A DNA stretch of 64,000 bases from an uncultured Muribaculaceae bacterium. Its GTDB lineage: Bacteria > Bacteroidota > Bacteroidia > Bacteroidales > Muribaculaceae. Under the pieces are notes generated by a model. That model made no database searches and was not told the origin of the DNA. It saw nothing but the letters and a program-made list of their open reading frames with translations. The position numbers and the translations under genes are program-made. Position 1 is the first letter of the stretch. Every line of letters begins with the position of its first letter. The stretch is from contig CAJTWH010000018.1 in NCBI GenBank assembly GCA_910579995.1, forward strand, positions 5,542 to 69,541, given 5' to 3'. Below are positions 1-8,575 of the stretch, piece by piece.

Positions 1-20
1 TAAGTTATAAGCTGACGCTA

Positions 21-278
21 TCAGGCAGCGAGCTTGGCGATGTGCTTGGCAAGCTTGCTCTTGAGGTTGGCTGCTTTGTTCTTTGAGATAGTGTTTTTAG
101 CAGCGAGACGGTCAAGCATAGCGGTAACCTCGCGGTAGCGGGCTTCAGCAGCTGCTTTGTCAGTCATTTTGCGAAGAGCGCGGACAGCGTTGCGGACAGT
201 TTTGGCATAGTAGCGGTTACGCAGACGACGAGCGATAGTCTGGCGGATACGCTTTTTAGAAGAATCGTGGTTTGCCAT
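21..278 (-). CDS. rpsT: 30S ribosomal protein S20
   Basis: The 85-residue product is very basic, opens with MANHDSSKKRIRQ and is rich in Lys, Arg and Ala, as expected for bS20, which binds 16S rRNA in the small subunit. The length matches the family. The start is the ATG at 276-278. It follows tRNA-Glu on the same strand with 38 bases between them and no promoter of its own that I can see, so the two are probably cotranscribed from the promoter upstream of the tRNA. Confidence 0.96.
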   Translation of the reverse strand: MANHDSSKKRIRQTIARRLRNRYYAKTVRNAVRALRKMTDKAAAEARYREVTAMLDRLAAKNTISKNKAANLKSKLAKHIAKLAA

Positions 279-316
279 TTTGTATGCGGTAATTCTTAAT
301 TTCTGATTAATTAATG

Positions 317-388
317 TAGCCCATAGCAGAATCGAACTGCTCTTTCAAGAATGAAAATCTTGCGTCCTAACCGATAGACGAATGGGCC
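317..388 (-). tRNA. tRNA-Glu (anticodon TTC)
   Basis: Read on the minus strand, the sequence folds into a cloverleaf: acceptor GGCCCAT pairs with ATGGGCT, the D-arm is GTCT/GGAC, the anticodon stem is CAAGA/TCTTG with loop TTTTCAT, and the T-arm holds TTCGATT. Loop positions 3-5 give anticodon TTC, so it reads Glu codons. The 3' CCA is not encoded and must be added after transcription. Confidence 0.96.
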
Positions 389-406
389 TTGCGCTTTTTG
401 CGAGTG

Positions 407-438
407 CAAATTTAGGCATAATTTCTCACTCCGGCAAA
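407..438 (-). promoter_or_regulatory. Promoter of tRNA-Glu / rpsT
   Basis: On the minus strand a TTTG (438-435) lies 23 bases before TAAATTTG (414-407), counted from the TTG to the TA. This fits the Bacteroidetes primary sigma consensus TTTG/TAnnTTTG. Transcription would start near 401, about 13 bases before the tRNA. Confidence 0.75.
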
Positions 439-580
439 TATTTAGCCCCCAAAGCGCCAATTTTAATAAATTTTCACAATTAAACCGGCGTCGACCTATT
501 CTAAAAGACTCACAAGTAGTGATAAGAACTCTCTACTGGAGTAAAATATAAAGCATTTTAGAGTATCAAAAGCAGCATTG

Positions 581-1513
581 CTAACCTTTCAATTTAGGTA
601 AATGATATTTAATGCCATCTATTTTTATAAAATTTGTACCGCCTTTAACATCATGAATGGTATTAGTGCCATCTGATATACAAAATAAGTTAGACGACCC
701 GGGTTCTTTTGTTATAGTTACATCAACAGATCCCAATCCACCTCCAACCCGATCCAAACTTGCTTTTTGAGCTCCAAAGGAGACATTGTAATCATCACTG
801 TTATTTAAATTTACACACAAATCTCCATTTCCAGAGTCAACCAAAGGCAAAAATGTATCATCCGTATCTAAATCAAAGTCGAAATCATTATTGATGTCAG
901 GAGTATCTAAATCAAAATCAAAATCCGGTAAATCGAGATTAGCCCCAATAGCTGACCCCACAACAACCACCCCTGCCCTTACCACAAACTTAAGTGCATA
1001 AGTCCCGGCCTTAGAAAAGAAGCGTTTGAGCTTTTGAGCAAAACAAGGCTCTAACCGTTCAGGCTTGATTAATTGTATTTCGTTTCTAAAGATATCTGCA
1101 AGTTTGCTCAAATTATAAAAAACTCTCCTTTTAGATGAAAACAACGTACAATAAGAACCTGTTATACAATATTTTTCGCCTTCTTTAGATTGTACTATAC
1201 AAATATTACATGAATCACCATTCAAAAAACTATTTAGCTGATTATATAATGTAGGAGCCTGCTCAAAGGCTGCTTTAATGCTCTTATTTGAACATTTATT
1301 TTTTATTTCCATATAAGATAGGACTGTCTTATATAGAAACTCGCCTGTATAAATATACATGATGCGAAATATATAAGTATTGTCAGTGTAAAAAGTTGCC
1401 AATGTATTATTATAATGGCGAACGTACTTGAGCATCCTCGCTCCATTTCCAAGGACAACTTTCGACGTGCTTTCAAACATAACATCATTCCATGAAGACA
1501 AATAATACTGCAT
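581..1513 (-). CDS. Orphan membrane-anchored protein with acidic Asp/Phe repeat
   Basis: I do not recognise this 310-residue protein. The first ~165 residues have no clear motif. Residues ~168-190 are hydrophobic and Gly/Val-rich and could cross or enter a membrane. They are followed by a strongly acidic stretch with repeats of DFDFDLDT (about 195-220), then a C-terminal part that looks like beta strands. The gene is clearly richer in A and T than its neighbours, which suggests it was acquired by transfer. It stands alone, 65 bases upstream of the similarly AT-rich secreted gene at 1579. No export signal is seen at the N-terminus. Confidence 0.6.
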   Translation of the reverse strand: MQYYLSSWNDVMFESTSKVVLGNGARMLKYVRHYNNTLATFYTDNTYIFRIMYIYTGEFLYKTVLSYMEIKNKCSNKSIKAAFEQAPTLYNQLNSFLNGDSCNICIVQSKEGEKYCITGSYCTLFSSKRRVFYNLSKLADIFRNEIQLIKPERLEPCFAQKLKRFFSKAGTYALKFVVRAGVVVVGSAIGANLDLPDFDFDLDTPDINNDFDFDLDTDDTFLPLVDSGNGDLCVNLNNSDDYNVSFGAQKASLDRVGGGLGSVDVTITKEPGSSNLFCISDGTNTIHDVKGGTNFIKIDGIKYHLPKLKG

Positions 1514-1578
1514 AATGATCTATATTATATCCAAGAATTTAAACAATCTAAAAAATAATAAATTATAAGCAGTCGTAA

Positions 1579-1950
1579 TTATTCCTTATAACTATTTTCA
1601 ACCGCCTCCTGCAACTGCTCATCTGTCACTTCTTTACAAAAGATATAATACACCTTTGTATCGGTAGAAGAGGCTCCCCCATAAGCGCCGACAAAGCCGG
1701 ACCCTTTGGTAACCGATTTGGTATCCAACAATTCCCAACCTTGCAAGGACATATAATTCATTGCACCAATAAGAGAAGTGAATTTCAAATTTTTACCATT
1801 CTCATCTTTAAGAGGTTGACGTTTTTTATTAGTACCATCATCAAGTTTGATGGTATTTTTATGAAACTCCATCTCGACAAAGATTTTCTTTGCCTCAACA
1901 AAATTACAAGAGAGTATGGCCAATACAATGAATAAAATTAGTTTTTTCAT
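1579..1950 (-). CDS. Small secreted protein, DUF4177-like
   Basis: The 123-residue product starts with a clear signal peptide (basic MKK, hydrophobic core to about residue 20, then a cleavage-like VEA-K). The mature part contains ALMNYMSLQGWELL-type sequence (here MNYMSLQGWELLDT), which resembles the 'GWELV' strand of small DUF4177-like proteins; this is a weak family match. Function is unknown. It is AT-rich like the gene that follows it on the same strand, and the pair may be one transferred block. Confidence 0.6.
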   Translation of the reverse strand: MKKLILFIVLAILSCNFVEAKKIFVEMEFHKNTIKLDDGTNKKRQPLKDENGKNLKFTSLIGAMNYMSLQGWELLDTKSVTKGSGFVGAYGGASSTDTKVYYIFCKEVTDEQLQEAVENSYKE

Positions 1951-1978
1951 ACTTTATCATCTTTTTTAGTATCTCGTC

Positions 1979-2491
1979 TCAGGCTTTTTGGTACACCCGG
2001 GTGTGGAGGGTGGTTTCGATGGTGCGGGGGGAGAGGGTGGGGTCGGTAGTCATCAGGCGGAGGGGGACGGAGGGGAGGCCGGGGGCGTAGGGGGGCTGGG
2101 TGTAGTCGTAGTCGAGCAGGTGGAGGCCGCAGCGCTCGTAGAAGCGTATGCGGCGGGGCGCCATGGGGTCGGGATGTGTCGGGGGCTCTACTTCGAGGAC
2201 TATGGGGAGCTCCGATTGGCGGCGCAGCAACTCTATGGCCGTGGCGCCTATGCCAGCTCCGCGGCGCGAGGGGTCTACGGCGAAGTGCTCTACATATATA
2301 AAGGTGTCGAAGGGCCAGATGGTGATGAATCCGGCGAGGGCGGCTGCGTCGTCGTAGACGCCGAGCAGCCGCGGCATTAGCGCCGGGTCGGCGATCTGCT
2401 GCCAGTCGCGGCGTTCTTCGGGCGGGAAGGAGGCGAGGTAGAGGGCCTCGGCGGCGGCGAGGTCGGCGGGGTCGAGGGGTGTGAGTGTCAT
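1979..2491 (-). CDS. GNAT family N-acetyltransferase
   Basis: The 170-residue protein has the GNAT fold signature: a core strand FAVDPSRRG followed by RRGAGIGA (residues 76-83), the pyrophosphate-binding loop for acetyl-CoA, and a C-terminal FYERCGL motif typical of the family. Substrate is unknown. Its start overlaps the 3' end of mutS by 4 bases (ATGA type), so the two are translationally coupled and cotranscribed, with this gene second. Confidence 0.85.
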   Translation of the reverse strand: MTLTPLDPADLAAAEALYLASFPPEERRDWQQIADPALMPRLLGVYDDAAALAGFITIWPFDTFIYVEHFAVDPSRRGAGIGATAIELLRRQSELPIVLEVEPPTHPDPMAPRRIRFYERCGLHLLDYDYTQPPYAPGLPSVPLRLMTTDPTLSPRTIETTLHTRVYQKA

Positions 2492-5100
2492 TTTCCTGTG
2501 AGTATGGTGCGGATGTCGTGGAGCTTGGTGAGGGCTTCGAGGGGAGTGAGATTGTTGATGTCTACGCCGAGGAGTTCATCGCGCACCTGCGACAGCACAG
2601 GGTCGTCGAGCTGGAAGAACGACAGCTGCATACCGGCCTCGACAGCGGGCTGCTGAATGGCCACCTGCGGCTTGCCGGCGGTGGCAGAGGCTTGCTCAAG
2701 TTGCGCCAGCACCTGATTGGCGCGGCTCACAATGCTTGCGGGCATGCCGGCGAGCTTGGCCACATGTATACCGAAGCTGTGCTCGCTGCCGCCGCGGGCG
2801 AGCTTGCGGAGGAAGACCACCTTGCCGTCGATTTCTTTCACCGATACGTTGAAATTGACAATGCGGCTGTAGGTTTTCTCCATGTCGTTGAGCTCATGGT
2901 AGTGGGTGGCGAAGAGGGTCTTGGGGTGGATGTCGGCGTATTCATGTATATACTCGACTATCGCCCAAGCGATTGAAATGCCGTCGTAGGTAGAAGTGCC
3001 GCGGCCGAGCTCGTCGAAGAGGATGAGCGAGCGGCTGCTCATGTTGTTGAGGATAGAGGCGGCCTCGTTCATTTCCACCATGAATGTAGACTCACCGACA
3101 GAGATGTTGTCGCTCGCGCCGACGCGTGTGAAAATCTTGTCGACAACGCCTATCTTGGCGCTCTCGGCGGCGATAAAACAGCCAATCTGGGCCATGATGA
3201 CATTGAGGGCCGTCTGGCGCAGGAGAGCCGACTTACCCGACATGTTGGGGCCGGTGATCATCATCACCTGCGTGGTGTCGTTGTTGAGCTCAACGCTGTT
3301 GGTGATATACGGCTCGCCGGGAGGCAGCTGCTTCTCAATGACGGGGTGGCGCGCCTCGGTGAGACGCAGGTCGAGCGAGTCGTCGACCGTCGGGCGGTTG
3401 TAGCGGTTCTCGATTGAGACGCGAGTGAACGCGTTGAGCACGTCGAGCTTGGCGAGCATGGAGGCATTGAGCTGCAGGGCGGGGATATACTGCGCCACGG
3501 CGGCCACGAGGTCGGCATAGAGGCGGGCTTCGAGAGCCTCTATCTTCTCCTGAGCGCCGAGGATTTTTTCTTCATACTCCTTTAGCTCGGGAGTGATATA
3601 TCGCTCGGCATTTACGAGGGTCTGCTTGCGTATCCAGCCGGCGGGCACCTTTGCCTTGTGGGTGTTGGTCACCTCTATATAATAGCCGAAAATATTGTTG
3701 TAGCCTATTTTAAGAGAGGAAATGCCGGTCGCCTCGATCTCGCGTGCCTGAATCTTGGCAAGATAGTCCTTGCCCTCGTAGGCCATGGCGCGGAGATTGT
3801 CGAGGTCTTCGTTCACTCCATGGGCTATGATCTCGGTGCGGGCGGCAGCTCCGCCTACATCCTCGCGGAGCTCGCGGGCTATGCGGGAGCATATAATCTC
3901 GCAGGGGTTGAGCTGCTCGCCTATCGCGGCAAGCTGAGGCTGACCGGAGCTCATGCACTGACGTTTGAGCGGCACGATGGCTGTGAGGGCGTTGCGCACC
4001 TGCAGGAGCTCGCGCGGGGCTATGCGCTCGCAGGCCACTTTGCTGACGAGGCGCTCGAGGTCGCCGATAGTCTTGAGATGTTCGAGCACATCGTCGCGGC
4101 GGTCGGGGTGGCGGAAGAAATGCTCCACGATGTCAAGGCGCTCGTTGATGGCCTTGGGGTCTTTGAGCGGCATTTGCAGCCAGCGGCGCAGCAGACGGGC
4201 ACCCATCGGGGTGACGGTGCGGTCGATAACGCCGAGCAGGCTTTTTCCGTCGGGGTCGAGCGGTTCGAAAAGCTCGAGGTTGCGGATAGTGAAGCGGTCG
4301 AGCCTCACGTATTTGCTTGCCTCAATGCGGCTTATCGAGGTGATGTGCTGTATGTGGGTGTGCTGTGTGAGGTCGAGATAGTGAAGCACAGCACCGGCGG
4401 CGACGATGGCGGCCGGCATGCGGTCGATACCGAAGCCTTTGAGCGAGGCCGTTGCAAACTGCTTGCGCAGGCGCTCGTCGGCGGCGGTAGTGGTGAAGAG
4501 CCAATCCTCAAGCTCGAATACCGGGCACTGATGAGTGAAATCGACGGCGGCACGGGCCTTGCTCCCGCGCTGCACAAGCAACTCCTTGGGCGCCATCGAG
4601 GTGAGAGTCTTGTCGATATATTCCACCGGTCCTTCGGTGGCGAGGAACTCGCCGGTGGATATGTCGAGCAGGGCGAGACCCGAGACAGTCTTGCCGAAGT
4701 GGACGGCGGCGAGGAAATTGTTCTCGCGGCGCGAGAGCACATTATCGTTGAGAGCCACGCCGGGCGTCACAAGCTCGGTGATACCGCGCTTGACGAGTTT
4801 CTTTGTCAGCTTGGGGTCTTCGAGCTGCTCGCAGATAGCGACACGCTTGCCGGCGCGGACAAGCTTGGGCAGATAGGTGTCGAGGGCATGATGGGGGAAG
4901 CCGGCCAGCTCCACATATTGGGCCGAGCCGTTGGCACGGCGGGTGAGAGTGATACCGAGAATCTCTGAGGCGATGATAGCGTCGTCGCTGAAAGTTTCAT
5001 AGAAGTCACCTACACGGAAAAGGAGTATTGCGTCGGGATGTTTTGTCTTCATCTCGGCGTACTGCTTCATCAGCGGCGTCTCGACAATTTTCTTGGCCAT
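2488..5100 (-). CDS. mutS: DNA mismatch repair protein MutS
   Basis: The 870-residue product has the whole MutS layout. Residues 31-35 are GDFYE, whose Phe-x-Glu wedge contacts mismatched bases. The ATPase has Walker A GPNMSGKS at 617-624 (Lys623) and downstream the FDELGRGTST Walker B/signature and the ATHYHEL motif. It recognises mismatches after replication and recruits MutL. Length is normal for MutS1. The start at 5100 gives MAKKIVETPLMKQYAE, which matches the usual N-terminal helix. It sits 4 bases after the small membrane gene at 5105 and overlaps the acetyltransferase downstream. Confidence 0.98.
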   Translation of the reverse strand: MAKKIVETPLMKQYAEMKTKHPDAILLFRVGDFYETFSDDAIIASEILGITLTRRANGSAQYVELAGFPHHALDTYLPKLVRAGKRVAICEQLEDPKLTKKLVKRGITELVTPGVALNDNVLSRRENNFLAAVHFGKTVSGLALLDISTGEFLATEGPVEYIDKTLTSMAPKELLVQRGSKARAAVDFTHQCPVFELEDWLFTTTAADERLRKQFATASLKGFGIDRMPAAIVAAGAVLHYLDLTQHTHIQHITSISRIEASKYVRLDRFTIRNLELFEPLDPDGKSLLGVIDRTVTPMGARLLRRWLQMPLKDPKAINERLDIVEHFFRHPDRRDDVLEHLKTIGDLERLVSKVACERIAPRELLQVRNALTAIVPLKRQCMSSGQPQLAAIGEQLNPCEIICSRIARELREDVGGAAARTEIIAHGVNEDLDNLRAMAYEGKDYLAKIQAREIEATGISSLKIGYNNIFGYYIEVTNTHKAKVPAGWIRKQTLVNAERYITPELKEYEEKILGAQEKIEALEARLYADLVAAVAQYIPALQLNASMLAKLDVLNAFTRVSIENRYNRPTVDDSLDLRLTEARHPVIEKQLPPGEPYITNSVELNNDTTQVMMITGPNMSGKSALLRQTALNVIMAQIGCFIAAESAKIGVVDKIFTRVGASDNISVGESTFMVEMNEAASILNNMSSRSLILFDELGRGTSTYDGISIAWAIVEYIHEYADIHPKTLFATHYHELNDMEKTYSRIVNFNVSVKEIDGKVVFLRKLARGGSEHSFGIHVAKLAGMPASIVSRANQVLAQLEQASATAGKPQVAIQQPAVEAGMQLSFFQLDDPVLSQVRDELLGVDINNLTPLEALTKLHDIRTILTGK

Positions 5101-5104
5101 CTGC

Positions 5105-5458
5105 TTATGAAATTTTCTGTTCGCGGTTAGGTATTGCGATTGATGTGTATGCCTGCAGGGCGGCGCCGGCGAGGGTAAAGGCTATCCAATCGCGCAGACC
5201 GGCCTGAGGATAGAAGAGGAAGAAAGCCGCCACGCAGAAAATTATTGCCTCCCACACCTCAAGACGGTAGAGGCGGCGCAGGCGCAGGTCGGTGCTCGTG
5301 CGGCGTTGCCAGAGGCGTGCCACGAGCAAAATCACCGCTCCGGCGCTGAAAACGTAGGGATAGGCAGTCTGCGCCCACTCCAAAGATTTGAGGAAGAATG
5401 GCGTTATGGTAGCCAGCAATATGAGAATCAGGCCAAAAGGCGCCAAGAAATTTTTCAT
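5105..5458 (-). CDS. Small integral membrane protein, unknown
   Basis: The 117-residue protein has four likely membrane segments, at roughly residues 5-24, 33-50, 69-85 and 89-105, with a basic cytoplasmic loop (WQRRTSTDLRLRRLYRLE) in the middle. I do not recognise the family by function. Its stop is only 4 bases from the mutS start, so mutS is probably read through from here. Confidence 0.7.
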   Translation of the reverse strand: MKNFLAPFGLILILLATITPFFLKSLEWAQTAYPYVFSAGAVILLVARLWQRRTSTDLRLRRLYRLEVWEAIIFCVAAFFLFYPQAGLRDWIAFTLAGAALQAYTSIAIPNREQKIS

Positions 5459-5543
5459 TGCAAAAGTAGTTTAGTGTGGTTGGCGGGTTGTGGGTGGGTG
5501 TAACACGCGAGTTGCACTCGCGTCAGCGACAAAACTACCAACC

Positions 5544-5846
5544 TTATTCAAAAAGATATACATCCTCGCTCTGGCGCTTCATGCCATACTGCTCGCGCAC
5601 CACCTGCTCCATAAGGTCGGGGTCGCCGGCAAGGCGCTCGTTGAGCTGCTGATAGTAGAGCATTGTATCGCGCTCGGCGGCGAGAGCATGCTCAAGGCTG
5701 TCAATCTTGCGGTCGTAGTCGATACTGCGGAAGACAGTGCTGTCGCCCGAGAAGATGATATATGCCACAGCAAGCAGGCACACTATCGTGGATACGGGCA
5801 TGAAACGCTTGAGCCAAGCCCAGAGAGATTGTATTTTTTCGTTCAT
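5544..5846 (-). CDS. FtsB/DivIC-type septum formation initiator
   Basis: The 100-residue protein has a short cytoplasmic head, one membrane helix (about 16-33), a coiled-coil-like stretch (about 44-75), and the conserved tail in which a Met-Glu-Gln-Val-Val-Arg-Glu-like segment precedes YGMKRQSEDVYLF. This is the FtsB/DivIC arrangement. Such proteins bridge FtsL and FtsQ in the divisome. It lies 6 bases after trmD on the same strand. Confidence 0.85.
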   Translation of the reverse strand: MNEKIQSLWAWLKRFMPVSTIVCLLAVAYIIFSGDSTVFRSIDYDRKIDSLEHALAAERDTMLYYQQLNERLAGDPDLMEQVVREQYGMKRQSEDVYLFE

Positions 5847-5852
5847 CGGATA

Positions 5853-6527
5853 TTATTTGAGGAGGTCGGGACGCAGGCGGGCAGTGCGCTCGAGCGACTG
5901 CTCATGACGCCATTCGTCGATTTTTGCCTGATGGCCGGAGAGGAGAATCGGCGGCACGGTCCAACCGTTGTAGTCGGCCGGGCGTGTATAGATGGGTGGT
6001 TCGAGCAGATTATCCTGAAAGGAGTCGGTGAGGGCGCTCTGCTCGTCGCCTATAGCGCCGGGGAGGAGGCGCACAATAGCGTCGGTGATAATGGCCGCCG
6101 GCATTTCTCCACCGGTAAGCACATAGTCGCCTATCGATATTTCTTTTGTAATAAGATGTTCGCGTATGCGATAGTCGATACCCTTGTAGTGGCCGCAAAG
6201 AATTATGATATTGTCGAGCATGGAGAGCGAGTTGGCCATCTGCTGGTTGAACACCTCGCCGTCGGGAGCGGTGAAAATCACCTCATCATAATCGCGCTCG
6301 GCCTTGAGGGCCGCAATGCAGCGGTCTACCGGCTCGATCTGTATGACCATGCCGGCCTCGCCGCCGAAGGGATAGTCATCGACCTTGCGATAGCGGTTGG
6401 TAGTATAGTCACGAAGATTATGCACCGCAATGGTACACAAGCCCTTATCTTGGGCTCGCTTGAGAATCGAGCAGCCAAGGGGCGACTCGAGCATTTCGGG
6501 CAATACTGTTATTATATCAATGCGCAT
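5853..6527 (-). CDS. trmD: tRNA (guanine-37-N1)-methyltransferase
   Basis: The 224-residue enzyme methylates G37 next to the anticodon and prevents frameshifting. The sequence has the TrmD start MRIDIITVLPEML, the LCGHYKGID segment and the GDYVLTGGEMP loop, which are parts of the SPOUT knot that holds S-adenosylmethionine. Length fits the Bacteroidetes form, which lacks a long C-terminal extension. A good promoter lies 20 bases upstream. Confidence 0.96.
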   Translation of the reverse strand: MRIDIITVLPEMLESPLGCSILKRAQDKGLCTIAVHNLRDYTTNRYRKVDDYPFGGEAGMVIQIEPVDRCIAALKAERDYDEVIFTAPDGEVFNQQMANSLSMLDNIIILCGHYKGIDYRIREHLITKEISIGDYVLTGGEMPAAIITDAIVRLLPGAIGDEQSALTDSFQDNLLEPPIYTRPADYNGWTVPPILLSGHQAKIDEWRHEQSLERTARLRPDLLK

Positions 6528-6546
6528 GTGATTAGCTTTTACTCTA

Positions 6547-6578
6547 CAAAGTTACGAATTAGTCGTTGCTTACACAAA
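6547..6578 (-). promoter_or_regulatory. Promoter of trmD
   Basis: On the minus strand TTTG (6578-6575) is followed by TAACTTTG (6554-6547), with the TTG-to-TA distance of 23 that recurs in this window. It would give a leader of about 15 bases. Confidence 0.7.
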
Positions 6579-6616
6579 TTATTTTTTGCAAGACGAAAAA
6601 TAATCAACAACAACTA

Positions 6617-6647
6617 TTGACAAACTACAATTTAAATTGTATCTTTG
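6617..6647 (+). promoter_or_regulatory. Promoter of the 6673-7541 gene pair
   Basis: TTGAC at 6617-6621 and TATCTTTG at 6640-6647, spaced 23 bases from TTG to TA, match the Bacteroidetes consensus. The predicted transcript starts near 6653. This places the ATG at 6673 as the start of the first gene, because an in-frame ATG at 6637 would lie inside the promoter. Confidence 0.75.
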
Positions 6648-6672
6648 CAATCAAAATCTAAAAACTACTGCA

Positions 6673-7104
6673 ATGAAGAAACTGACAGAAATGAGAAACC
6701 GCGACTTGACAGAGGCAGCCCGCCGATGTGCACAGCTCGCACGGCAACGCGGCCAAAAGCTAACCCTCGGCGAATTGATGGCAGCCGCAGCGGCCTGCCG
6801 CCCCAAACTCCATTATATAGAATATGAGACAGCCTCGCGCCGGCTTAAGCAGATCGAGCGCAAAGGGCTCGAGGCATGCGTACGGCCCGGGCCTGCCCGG
6901 CAGCAGTGGAAAGAACTCGCCGAGCAAGTGGCAGAGGCACGGGCCGCACGGCGCAAGCTTTCTTTCAGCCAAGCGCTCACCTTTGTGCTGCATTTCCGGC
7001 GCCCCTCGCGCTTCTATCTCACCCCCGCCTCAGTATTCAAGATCATCAGGCCGCACTTCACATCAGTACTTGTAGAGTATAACCTTAAAAACCATATATC
7101 ATGA
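6673..7104 (+). CDS. Basic protein of unknown function, first of a pair
   Basis: The 143-residue product begins MKKLTEMRNRDLTEAARR. It is rich in Arg, Lys and Ala and predicted to be helical, with a C-terminal segment RPSRFYLTPASVFKIIRPHF. The alternating Ala/Arg helices could bind nucleic acid, but no known motif is visible. Its stop overlaps the start of the next gene by 4 bases (ATGA), so the two are coupled. Confidence 0.65.
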   Translation: MKKLTEMRNRDLTEAARRCAQLARQRGQKLTLGELMAAAAACRPKLHYIEYETASRRLKQIERKGLEACVRPGPARQQWKELAEQVAEARAARRKLSFSQALTFVLHFRRPSRFYLTPASVFKIIRPHFTSVLVEYNLKNHIS

Positions 7105-7541
7105 CAACGACAATTTCACTTTCATTGACCAACATCCTCGACCGCGTATATGCCCACACCGCCGCACAGGTGGTGAGCACCGGCAGTACCCGCCCCGAAA
7201 TCCTCGGCCGCGCCCACGCAGATATGCTCAAGGTGATCGTGCGCGACACCATCGCCGGACTCGCCTTCACGGTAGCCCACCTTATAACAGACAGCAACAT
7301 CGCCCAACTACCCATACCCGAAATCATATATCTTGAAATGTCGCTCCCCGACGACATCTCACAGCAAATGCTCTGCTCGGCATTGGAGACAGCAGTGGCA
7401 GCCGGCACACTGGCGCAGGCATGGAGCGGCAGCGACGGCCCGATGGCCGCACGATATGGCCGGGCATACGAGATAAGCCTCGAAACTTTGCGTCGGACAG
7501 CAGGAAAAGGCATACCCGGAAAGATAGCCCCTACAGCCTGA
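7101..7541 (+). CDS. Unknown protein coupled to the basic gene upstream
   Basis: The 146-residue product is not basic, begins MTTTISLSLTNILDRVYAHTA, and looks mostly helical. I see no known motif, signal peptide or membrane segment. Overlap with the gene before it suggests that the two products act together, for example as a complex. No gene for a third partner is nearby: the next gene, an ECF sigma factor, has its own promoter. Confidence 0.65.
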   Translation: MTTTISLSLTNILDRVYAHTAAQVVSTGSTRPEILGRAHADMLKVIVRDTIAGLAFTVAHLITDSNIAQLPIPEIIYLEMSLPDDISQQMLCSALETAVAAGTLAQAWSGSDGPMAARYGRAYEISLETLRRTAGKGIPGKIAPTA

Positions 7542-7555
7542 TTTGCGAGTACATT

Positions 7556-7615
7556 TCTGTTACATTACAATTACATTACACTCTTTGTAACAATCGTGTA
7601 ACAATTTGTTAACGG
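7556..7615. promoter_or_regulatory. Cluster of GTTAC/GTAAC half-sites
   Basis: Within 60 bases there is GTTACATTAC-AA-TTACATTAC (7559-7579), then two exact GTAACAAT copies (7587-7594 and 7598-7605) and TTGTTAAC. These are repeated half-sites in both orientations and look like an operator for a dimeric regulator. The cluster lies about 80-140 bases upstream of the sigma factor promoter and just after the stop of the previous gene. Confidence 0.35.
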
Positions 7616-7694
7616 TTTATCTATTTGATTTATAGTGTTTTATAAAGCCACGATGGTAAATATTTTCAATTTCACATTTGTTAACATTAAAAAA

Positions 7695-7725
7695 TTGACA
7701 GGGCGCCGGAAGTCGAGTAATTTTG
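7695..7725 (+). promoter_or_regulatory. Promoter of the ECF sigma gene
   Basis: TTGACA at 7695-7700 and TAATTTTG at 7718-7725, 23 bases apart, form one of the strongest promoter matches in the window. The predicted leader is about 43 bases. Confidence 0.75.
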
Positions 7726-7774
7726 AATCGTCAAACAAAAACAAAGACATCTAAACCCACAAAATTTTACCACT

Positions 7775-8278
7775 ATGGCAAACGTTAAATTTCAGAGCAA
7801 CTTGATGAACCTGCAGGCCAACCTGCTCAACTTCGCTTACATGCTTACATCGAACCGCGATGACGCATACGACCTGCTGCAAGACACCACACTCAAGGCA
7901 CTTGACAATGAAGAGAAATACGCAGAAGGAACAAACTTCAAAGGATGGGTGTTCACAATCATGCGCAATATCTTCATCAACAACTACCGTCGCGGCGTCC
8001 GCTCGGCAACAGTAGTCGACACCACCGACAACCTCTACCACCTCAACCTCAGCCAAGACAGCGGCCTCGACACCCCCGAAGAGAGCTACAGCGCCTCGGA
8101 AATCACCGACGCCATCAACTCGTTCTCCGACGAATACCGCATTCCTTTCTCAATGCACGTGGCCGGCTACAAGTATAATGAAATCGCCGAGCACATGGGC
8201 CTGCCCCTCGGCACAGTGAAGAGCCGCATATTCTTCGCCCGCCGCCGCCTTCAGGAGCGCTTCTCTGACTACCGTTGA
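7775..8278 (+). CDS. ECF-family RNA polymerase sigma factor
   Basis: The 167-residue protein has sigma region 2 (about residues 13-75, with LLQDTTLKAL and the FKGWVFTIMRNIFINNYRR helix that binds the -10 region) and sigma region 4 (about 115-165, with the helix-turn-helix YNEIAEHMGLPLGTVKSRIFFARRRL). It directs RNA polymerase to a special promoter set. No anti-sigma factor gene is next to it, which is unusual for classical ECF factors but common for stand-alone Bacteroidetes ones. A strong housekeeping promoter precedes it. Confidence 0.93.
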   Translation: MANVKFQSNLMNLQANLLNFAYMLTSNRDDAYDLLQDTTLKALDNEEKYAEGTNFKGWVFTIMRNIFINNYRRGVRSATVVDTTDNLYHLNLSQDSGLDTPEESYSASEITDAINSFSDEYRIPFSMHVAGYKYNEIAEHMGLPLGTVKSRIFFARRRLQERFSDYR

Positions 8279-8417
8279 TACCTCCGCCATAGGGTAAAAT
8301 TGACGGTAACGCGCCTCCCTCTATCACCAAAATTCATGGCCTAAGCCAAAGATTCAAGGAAACAATATAAAAATTACATACTTACATAAATACACATAGC
8401 ATCTATAATTCCCCGGA

Positions 8418-8444
8418 GCGCGGCGCAAAAGCCGCGCTTTTTTT
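8418..8444 (+). terminator. Intrinsic terminator after the sigma factor gene
   Basis: A perfect 7-bp stem GCGCGGC/GCCGCGC with a 6-base loop is followed by seven T residues. It lies 140 bases after the stop at 8278, leaving a long 3' UTR in which I see nothing else. Confidence 0.85.
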
Positions 8445-8563
8445 GCCTTTACAAGAGAGCTGTACGCGGGCTGCGCACGCGCCGGCAACAAAACCTGCCA
8501 CCCTGCAGTAATTCGCTGCCCACAACCCACCAACCACTCACCCAATATACCGATATTTTTTTG

Positions 8564-8571
8564 TAATTTTG
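8564..8571 (+). promoter_or_regulatory. Leaderless-type -7 element of the acyltransferase gene
   Basis: TAATTTTG at 8564-8571 is followed after exactly 4 bases by the ATG at 8576. Transcription would start at or next to the start codon, so the mRNA is probably leaderless. No clear -33 TTTG is present. Confidence 0.45.
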
Positions 8572-8575
8572 CAGC

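Noticed and set aside
3658..4968. Long plus-strand open frame opposite mutS
   Set aside because: It lies wholly inside mutS on the other strand and results from high GC codon bias; no domain is seen.
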